The notes under the pieces were generated by a model, which had not been told where the DNA came from, did no database searches, and saw nothing but the letters and a program-made list of their open reading frames with translations. Made by a program: the position numbers and the translations under genes. DNA of 18,536 nt from Bacteriovoracaceae bacterium UBA7317 (GTDB taxonomy: Bacteria; Bdellovibrionota; Bacteriovoracia; Bacteriovoracales; Bacteriovoracaceae), in contig DKQD01000058.1 of the NCBI GenBank assembly GCA_002474345.1, positions 1 to 18,536 on the forward strand, in the 5' to 3' direction. Positions 13,897 to 18,536 of this stretch are shown piece by piece (position 1 is the stretch's first letter; each line of letters begins with the position of its first letter).

Positions 13897-14637
13897 TTAT
13901 TTTTTCTTTAAAGGCTTGTTGAATTTTTTTGAATCAGAAGGCCGGCTTTTCGAATAACTCTTACCTTGAGAACCATTAATCCTTCTTTGGTTTGAGGTTT
14001 TGCGGTCCCTATTTGTTTCTGTGTGCCTACCACTATCTGGAGTCTCGTTCCTCTTTGGCTCATCGGAACCTTCCAGGTCGTCAGTTTTAAAACCTTTTGG
14101 CCTACGGTATCCACCAGAAGAAACTTTAGAAAGAAGTGAAACTTCATCTTCTGTTACTTCTTTATTCTCATCCCAAGTTCGAAACCATTTCTTCTTATTC
14201 TCAGTTCTTTTCTGAGCTGACTCTGTTCGTCTCTGCTCCTTAGTCTCGTCTATACTCGTATTTTTTCTAACCCTTGTTGAAGGTTTCTTAAAGCCGCCCT
14301 TTTTCATTTTGTTTCTAAGTGCCTCGTTATCTTTTTTCTTATCATGCTCAGAGAGGTCGAGAATGACGATTTCATCACCACAAATCTTAGTCTGGCAAGA
14401 AAGCCTCTCTTTGGTAATATGAAAGACATTACCTAAAAGCTGCACTTCTTCAAAAGGAGGAGTTGTAAGAGCATCTTCTCCAGCTATCACTTTTACCCGA
14501 CAATCTGTACAACTAGCGACACCTCCACAACTAGACTTTATATACACTCCCTTCTCTTTTAAGGCCTCAAGAATAGATTTATCCTCATCTATTTCAAACT
14601 CCTGGCCAGAAGGCTTCAGCATTACTTTTTTGGTCAT
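13897..14637 (-). CDS. [2Fe-2S] ferredoxin with long charged C-terminal tail
   Basis: The ATG (14635-14637) has AGGGGGA 6 nt upstream; 246 residues. About residues 3-95 are a plant/adrenodoxin-type ferredoxin fold with cluster ligands Cys37, Cys43, Cys46 (CGGVASCTDC) and Cys81 (RLSCQTKI), spacing C-x5-C-x2-C-x34-C. Normal ferredoxins of this type stop near 100-110 residues. Here about 150 more follow, almost devoid of hydrophobics and rich in Lys, Arg, Glu, Ser and Thr. That tail includes two similar GG-aromatic-basic-basic-Pro patches (GGFKKPSTRVRK and GGYRRPKGFK) and ends KPLKKK. Electron transfer is the family role; the tail could bind nucleic acid, ribosomes or a partner protein. Probably the last gene of the dut operon, 45 nt after the preceding stop. 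Confidence 0.85.
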   Translation of the reverse strand: MTKKVMLKPSGQEFEIDEDKSILEALKEKGVYIKSSCGGVASCTDCRVKVIAGEDALTTPPFEEVQLLGNVFHITKERLSCQTKICGDEIVILDLSEHDKKKDNEALRNKMKKGGFKKPSTRVRKNTSIDETKEQRRTESAQKRTENKKKWFRTWDENKEVTEDEVSLLSKVSSGGYRRPKGFKTDDLEGSDEPKRNETPDSGRHTETNRDRKTSNQRRINGSQGKSYSKSRPSDSKKFNKPLKKK

Positions 14638-14682
14638 AGAGTTTCCCCCTAACAATGATATCTTTGATATCTTATTTAAAAA

Positions 14683-14967
14683 CTACAACAAGTTCCTAAG
14701 TCCATCTTCTAGGCCCTTAGAAATCTTTGAACTCAAAGGTTTAAGCAAAAAGGAAAGAGATATTTCAACCACACATCGATCCTCTTGGAAGATAAAAGAA
14801 GCTTTAAACCCTTTCCCAGTCCCCTCTATAAAACCTTTTTCTTTATCAAACTCAATTTTTATCTTTAGCTTAAATTGGGATAAGAAGCTTGGATCTATTT
14901 TTTCTTTAACAAGATCAAAAGCCTCATCACCGTTATTTGCGACTTGATAAGGTATCTCCAACTTCAC
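14683..14967 (-). CDS. PHA-granule-region-like small protein
   Basis: The start is a GTG (14965-14967) with GGGAGA 5 nt upstream; 94 residues. It has no signal peptide. The pattern (KLEIPYQVANNGDEAFDLVK, then a mixed strand region GFIEGTGKGFKASFIFQED, then VEISLSFLLKPLSSKISKGL) resembles the putative polyhydroxyalkanoic-acid-system family (PHA_gran_rgn), whose members end in a ...LPFLL+P....I...I... strand and helix. The role of that family is not established. It begins 14 nt after dut stops, so the two are co-transcribed. No PHA synthase is in the window, so a link to storage granules is not supported here. The family match is from memory of the pattern. Confidence 0.65.
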   Translation of the reverse strand: MKLEIPYQVANNGDEAFDLVKEKIDPSFLSQFKLKIKIEFDKEKGFIEGTGKGFKASFIFQEDRCVVEISLSFLLKPLSSKISKGLEDGLRNLL

Positions 14968-14981
14968 TTATTCTCCCATTT

Positions 14982-15449
14982 TTAAAGGTGACCTGTGGAA
15001 CCAAATCCTCTCGTACCTCTTTCTGTCTGACTCAATTCACCATCCCACACTTTAAACTCTGCTCTCCAAACAGGCGCGAGAACAATTTGTGCGACTCTTT
15101 CACCATGAGCTATAACTTCTTCATTAGTACCGAGGTTACCCAAAATAACCTTCAGCTCTCCACGATAATCCGAGTCAATCGTCCCAGGTGAGTTTAAAAC
15201 CATCAGGCTTGTTTTAAAGGAAAGGCCCGACCTAGGCCTTACTTGAACTTCATAACCCTCTGGAATTTCTAATGATAGACCAGTTGGCAAAAGAGCTTTT
15301 TCTCCAGGTGCTAGAGTCAAAGACTCTTTATCAGGAAAGGAAACTCTCAAATCAGCTCCAGCAGCTTGCAAACTTTCATAAGCCGGAAGACAAAAGCTAG
15401 AATCAAAGTGACTCAGCTTTTTAACTTTTACGACAACTGACCTTTCCAT
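14982..15449 (-). CDS. dut: dUTP diphosphatase (dUTPase)
   Basis: Hydrolyses dUTP to dUMP and pyrophosphate, keeping uracil out of DNA and supplying the dTMP precursor; a cytoplasmic homotrimer with Mg2+. All five motifs are present: AGADLRVS, PRSGLSFK, GTIDSDYRGELKV (catalytic Asp in TIDSDYRG), RVAQIVLAPV and the C-terminal RGTRGFGSTGHL arm that closes over the substrate. From the ATG (15447-15449) the length is 155 residues, close to the Escherichia coli enzyme. AAAGGAG lies upstream; an in-frame TTG at 15476 would add nine residues but lies inside the terminator hairpin. The gene starts 25 nt after the pnp terminator and leads a short operon with the PHA-like and ferredoxin genes. Confidence 0.95.
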   Translation of the reverse strand: MERSVVVKVKKLSHFDSSFCLPAYESLQAAGADLRVSFPDKESLTLAPGEKALLPTGLSLEIPEGYEVQVRPRSGLSFKTSLMVLNSPGTIDSDYRGELKVILGNLGTNEEVIAHGERVAQIVLAPVWRAEFKVWDGELSQTERGTRGFGSTGHL

Positions 15450-15474
15450 AAATTGCTTATCTCCTTTAAAATGC

Positions 15475-15505
15475 AAAAAGGCGGCCCTGACAAAGCCGCC
15501 TTTTT
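15475..15505 (-). terminator. Strong intrinsic terminator of pnp
   Basis: AAAAAGGCGGC (15475-15485) and GCCGCCTTTTT (15495-15505) form a perfect 11-bp stem with a 9-nt loop. On the minus strand the GC-rich core is followed by TTTTT. It lies 37 nt after the pnp stop and just before dut, so the two genes are normally separate transcripts unless read-through occurs. Confidence 0.85.
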
Positions 15506-15542
15506 ATGCTCCAATTAAGGAATTTTTCAAACCTATTTTAAT

Positions 15543-17666
15543 TTAGCTTTTTTTACCAAGCGGCTTAACAGCTTTGGCAGAAAGCTTAATTTTTCCCATT
15601 CTATCGACATCTAGGACTTTAACCTCTACCTCGTCTCCTTCACTCAAGTATTCATGAATGTCGTTGACTCTTTCATTAGCAACTTCTGAAATATGAACAA
15701 GTCCCGAAACTCCTGGAACAATATCGACAAAAGCACCATATTCTTTAAGAGTGATAACTTTCCCAAGGTAATCTTTACCGATTTCAGGTCCTTTAATCTG
15801 AAGTTCTATACAGCTTTGACAATCACTTAAAACATTATCATCTAGCCCAAGAACCTTCACAGTTCCATCCTCTTCGCACTCAAGAGTTACATCAAATTTT
15901 TCTTGGACTGCTTTAATATTTTTCCCACCAGGTCCAATTAAAGCACCAATTTTATCTTGGGGTATTTTGAAAGAAACCATACGAGGCACGCCATCTTTGA
16001 AGTTTGCTCTGTGCTTGGAAATCGTTTTGGCCATCTCACCCAATATGTGATTTCTTCCATTCTTGGCCTTATCGAGGGCCTCCACGAAAATTTCTTTAGA
16101 AATCCCTTCAATCTTAATATCCATCTGAATCGCAGTGATTCCTTTCGTTGTTCCTGCGACTTTAAAGTCCATATCTCCAAGGTGGTCTTCATCACCTAAG
16201 ATATCAGTTAAAACTTTATAATCATCTCCTTCCTTAATAAGCCCCATAGCAATACCACCTACAGGCTCTTTCAGAGGAACACCAGCATCCATAAGGGCCA
16301 TAGAACCAGAACATACAGAACCCATAGAAGAAGAACCATTTGACTCTAGAACTTCACAAGCAACTCTCATTGTATAACCAAAGTCGTCTTTGCTAGGTAA
16401 AACAGCTTTTAGAGCTCTTTCGGCAAGGTTTCCATGACCTAGTTCGCGTCTAGAAACGCTAAACTTTCCTCTTGCTTCACCAACTGAAAAAGGAGGGAAA
16501 TTATAGTGAAGGTAGAAACGGTCAAAGTTTTGGCCTGAAATCCGATCTGTCATTTGCTCGCCTTTCACCCCCCCAACAGTGACGGTAGAAAGAACTTGAG
16601 TTTCACCTCTAGTAAAGAGGCCAGAGCCGTGAGGAGTCTCCAAAATGTTAACTTCAGTTTCGATTTGACGAACTTCATCTAATCCACGGCCAGCAATCCT
16701 TTTTTCTTCCTTCATGATATCATTTCTCATCATGTGATACAGAAGCTCATCAACAACACTATAGGCTTCTTTACCGAAAGAAGCATCAGCAGAAAGTCCA
16801 AAAGACTCTGGGTCTTTCTCAATAGTTTCTGCGACTTTCTTTTCAAGAACTTTTACAGCTTTTTGTCTTTCAAGCTTTGGAACAATATCTAAAACGCTTC
16901 TAGCGTCTGAAGAAAAGTCTTCTTTTACCTTATTAAAGAAAGTCTCATTAGGTTGAGCCGATACAAACTCTCTCTTAGCTACACCGACTTCTTCTCTCAT
17001 CTTCTCCATAACATCACAAGCAGCTCTGATATGCTCATGAGCAAACTCTATGGCCTCCATCATTTCGCTTTCAGAAATCTCAGTTGCTTCTCCTTCAACC
17101 ATTAAAATTGCATCTTTAGAAGCAGATACGGCTAACTCTAGATCTGATTTCTCCCATTCAGCATGACTTGGATTTAAAACAAGCTTACCGTCAATTCGGC
17201 CAACCTTGGCAGTACTTACAGGGCCACCAAAAGGTATATCTGAAATGCAAAGAGCTGCAGAAGCTCCCATTCCAGCTAAAACCTCAGCATCACCATTTTC
17301 ACCATAAGATAGGACAGTTGCTGCAATAATCGTTTCAAACATATATCCTTTTGGAAACAAAGGCCTTAGGGGTCTATCTATTAAACGAGCATTCAGAGTC
17401 TCACCAACACTTGGTTTAGCCTCTCGCTTGATAAAACCACCAAGAAACTTTCCAGCAGCATAAAATTTTTCAACATAGTCTACGGTCAGAGGAAAGAAGT
17501 CCTGACCATCCTTCATTTCTCTTGAAGAACATGCTGTAACAAGGACTTGAGTCCCATTACAGGAAATAAGAACAGAACCATCAGCCTGTTTTGCTAAACG
17601 ACCTGTTTCAATGACAACATTCTTCCCTCCGTAGTCAAACGAGTATTCTTTTTTATTTTCATTCAT
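15543..17666 (-). CDS. pnp: Polyribonucleotide nucleotidyltransferase (PNPase)
   Basis: 3'-to-5' phosphorolytic exoribonuclease of mRNA turnover; a ring-shaped trimer that often joins RNase E in a degradosome. The ATG (17664-17666) has GGAG 9 nt upstream (707 residues, versus about 711 in Escherichia coli). An in-frame GTG 15 nt earlier overlaps that site and is less likely. Two RNase PH-like domains are visible: the first around GRLAKQADGSVL and DFFPLTVDYVEKFYA, the second around HGSGLFTRGETQ, QNFDRFYLHYNFPPFS and RRELGHGNLAERAL. The catalytic acidic cluster lies in DILGDEDHLGDMDFKVAG. A KH domain (GxxG in LIGPGGKNIKA, about residue 578) and an S1 domain (about 632-702, GAFVDIVPGVSGLVHISE) follow. 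It lies downstream of rpsO, the widely conserved order. Confidence 0.97.
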   Translation of the reverse strand: MNENKKEYSFDYGGKNVVIETGRLAKQADGSVLISCNGTQVLVTACSSREMKDGQDFFPLTVDYVEKFYAAGKFLGGFIKREAKPSVGETLNARLIDRPLRPLFPKGYMFETIIAATVLSYGENGDAEVLAGMGASAALCISDIPFGGPVSTAKVGRIDGKLVLNPSHAEWEKSDLELAVSASKDAILMVEGEATEISESEMMEAIEFAHEHIRAACDVMEKMREEVGVAKREFVSAQPNETFFNKVKEDFSSDARSVLDIVPKLERQKAVKVLEKKVAETIEKDPESFGLSADASFGKEAYSVVDELLYHMMRNDIMKEEKRIAGRGLDEVRQIETEVNILETPHGSGLFTRGETQVLSTVTVGGVKGEQMTDRISGQNFDRFYLHYNFPPFSVGEARGKFSVSRRELGHGNLAERALKAVLPSKDDFGYTMRVACEVLESNGSSSMGSVCSGSMALMDAGVPLKEPVGGIAMGLIKEGDDYKVLTDILGDEDHLGDMDFKVAGTTKGITAIQMDIKIEGISKEIFVEALDKAKNGRNHILGEMAKTISKHRANFKDGVPRMVSFKIPQDKIGALIGPGGKNIKAVQEKFDVTLECEEDGTVKVLGLDDNVLSDCQSCIELQIKGPEIGKDYLGKVITLKEYGAFVDIVPGVSGLVHISEVANERVNDIHEYLSEGDEVEVKVLDVDRMGKIKLSAKAVKPLGKKS

Positions 17667-18001
17667 AGAAAAAATCTCCACTATTCAAAGTTACAACTCC
17701 CTCAATTAAATTACGTAGACCTAGACCTAGCTATACAAACTAAGAGAGTTTTTTATTTATTAAACTAATTTTCACTTCTAAAAGCGATTCAACAAAATCT
17801 GGAAAACCTAAGATGACCTGAGCTTTCTAAGCTTGCAAGAGTTATAAAAGTTCAGAAAGCTGTAGAGAGGAATTTAAAAGATATTTCAAAAAAGCTAGCC
17901 ACACTACCATTTTTTCAAATATCCCTTATATTCTCTCTCCCTACAATTTTTATTAACTCTTAAACTTTTGAAATCTAAAAAACTCAAGCCTCACGGCTCC
18001 T
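17667..18001. other. pnp leader / rpsO-pnp intergenic region
   Basis: About 335 bases without a gene. On the minus strand it carries the pnp 5' leader. The notable element is an inverted repeat, AGCTTTCT (17821-17828) and AGAAAGCT (17854-17861), an 8-bp stem with a 25-nt loop. A tandem TAGACC repeat (17716-17727) lies nearer the gene. Several AT-rich -10-like hexamers occur, but no promoter stands out. In Escherichia coli the pnp leader folds into a stem cut by RNase III for autoregulation; a similar role here is only an analogy. Confidence 0.5.
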
Positions 18002-18034
18002 AAAAAAAAAGGGAGTTCTAAAACTCCCTTTTTT
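18002..18034 (-). terminator. Intrinsic terminator of rpsO
   Basis: GGGAGTT (18011-18017) and AACTCCC (18022-18028) form a perfect 7-bp stem with a 4-nt loop. On the minus strand it is followed by nine Ts (plus As at 18002-18010), and on the plus strand by TTTTTT, so it could work both ways. It lies 19 nt after the rpsO stop and would separate rpsO from pnp. Confidence 0.85.
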
Positions 18035-18047
18035 ATAATCTCAAATG

Positions 18048-18314
18048 TTATTTTCTCAAACCTAATGCTTTAATTAAGTCGGTATACTCTGCCGGCTTCT
18101 TTCTCGACAAATAATTGAGGAGCGACTTTCTTTTCCCAATCATCTTAAGCAAACCTCTATTGGAATGATAATCATGGCGGTTTTCCTTAAAGTGAACCTT
18201 CAAGTTCTCAATTCTTCTTGTCAGAATTGCTACCTGAGACTGAACACAACCAGTATCATTCTCATTTTTTCCAAATTGACTAATAATTTCTTTTTTTTCT
18301 TCTGCAGTAATCAT
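18048..18314 (-). CDS. rpsO: Small ribosomal subunit protein uS15
   Basis: Primary 16S rRNA-binding protein of the 30S subunit, also in intersubunit bridge B4. From the ATG (18312-18314) the product is 88 residues, the family length, with AAGGGG about 7 nt upstream. A longer in-frame extension to 18374 encodes residues unlike uS15 and is rejected. Family landmarks are visible in order: ISQFGKNENDTGCVQSQVAILT, RIENLKVHFKENRHDYHSNRGLL, and MIGKRKSLLNYLSRK, then Y..L...LGLRK. The leader of about 80 nt contains two copies of a 9-nt repeat (see findings). It sits between a sigma factor gene and pnp, all on the minus strand. Confidence 0.97.
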   Translation of the reverse strand: MITAEEKKEIISQFGKNENDTGCVQSQVAILTRRIENLKVHFKENRHDYHSNRGLLKMIGKRKSLLNYLSRKKPAEYTDLIKALGLRK

Positions 18315-18394
18315 CACTGTCCCCTTTAACTTACAAAATCTCCAAGCTCTTACAAAACCCGAAAATATGCGCATATACTAACAATTACCGATTC

Positions 18395-18536
18395 TTATCG
18401 AATAAACTTTGACATGTAAACCCTTAAATTCTTCAAGAGCCTTTCCTCAATTTGGCGGATTCTCTCCCTAGAAACCCCATAGGAGTTGGCAAGGGTCTGC
18501 AGGGAAGGTGGTACTTCCTCAAGTAGCCGTTTTTTA
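18395..18536 (-). CDS. RNA polymerase sigma factor, RpoH-like, C-terminal end only
   Basis: The frame is cut by the right edge of the window; 46 residues are visible before the TAA at 18395-18397. They contain the region 4.2 helix-turn-helix that reads the -35 element: SLQTLANSYGVSRERIRQIE followed by ERLLKNLRVYMSKFIR. This wording is diagnostic of sigma-70 family factors. The Leu-Leu-Lys-Asn-Leu ending without the RpoD-type HP..S tail is closer to RpoH-like alternative factors, which would make it a heat-shock sigma factor, but the fragment is too short to be sure. It stops about 80 nt before rpsO on the same strand. Confidence 0.85.
   Translation of the reverse strand, partial: KKRLLEEVPPSLQTLANSYGVSRERIRQIEERLLKNLRVYMSKFIR

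Noticed and set aside
15450..15476. TTG-started N-terminal extension of dUTPase
   Set aside because: The added nine residues do not match the family, the codon sits in the pnp terminator, and a good ribosome binding site precedes the ATG at 15449.
15957..16199. Plus-strand 80-codon ORF inside pnp
   Set aside because: Lies wholly within the second RNase PH domain of pnp on the other strand; no ribosome binding site or family resemblance.
18315..18374. 20-residue N-terminal extension of uS15
   Set aside because: Sequence unlike uS15 and rich in aromatics; the ATG at 18314 gives the exact family length with an AAGGGG site.

Overview
The window is AT-rich, chromosomal and densely coded, and its gene set points to a Gram-negative predatory-type bacterium of the Bdellovibrionota, most likely the Bacteriovoracia (Bacteriovorax/Halobacteriovorax-like). 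This is an inference from several traits together: many signal peptides and outer-membrane beta-barrels, a secreted gingipain-type protease, a coiled-coil/Hsp20 fusion, a PHA-system-like protein beside dut, TTG starts on some genes, and many secreted proteins of no known family. No transposase, integrase, tRNA, rRNA, CRISPR array or prophage block was seen.

Layout. Bases 1-4650 hold envelope and hypothetical proteins: the end of an SH3-like/beta-barrel protein (+), a membrane-anchored charged protein (-), a cysteine-rich secreted protein (+), and a minus-strand pair made of a beta-barrel protein followed 7 nt later by a cytoplasmic zinc-finger protein. Bases 5012-6822 are a tight plus-strand operon: a 102-residue protein, a translationally coupled 101-residue secreted protein, and a long coiled coil ending in an Hsp20/alpha-crystallin-like domain. 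It is followed by two probable lipid- or amide-acting enzymes: an App1/LNS2-type HAD phosphatase (6875-8020), whose ribosome binding site lies in a strong hairpin, and an acid-ceramidase/C45-type Ntn hydrolase (8287-9969). A small opposing membrane protein lies between them.

Bases 9981-11708 encode a secreted C25 (gingipain-like) cysteine protease on the minus strand. A beta-class DNA methyltransferase with no visible restriction partner, ribosomal protein bS21 and a two-helix membrane protein follow on the plus strand.

The right end is a minus-strand housekeeping block. Read 5' to 3' it is the end of an RpoH-like sigma factor, rpsO, terminator, pnp, terminator, dut, a PHA-granule-region-like small protein, and a [2Fe-2S] ferredoxin with a long charged tail. 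rpsO and pnp are the classic ribosome/RNA-turnover pair. dut and the two genes after it are closely spaced and probably co-transcribed.

The most distinctive material is the 5012-9969 cluster (coiled-coil/Hsp20 fusion, RBS-occluding hairpin, phosphatase, ceramidase-like hydrolase) and the ferredoxin tail. Calling the cluster a lipid or envelope-stress system is only a hypothesis.
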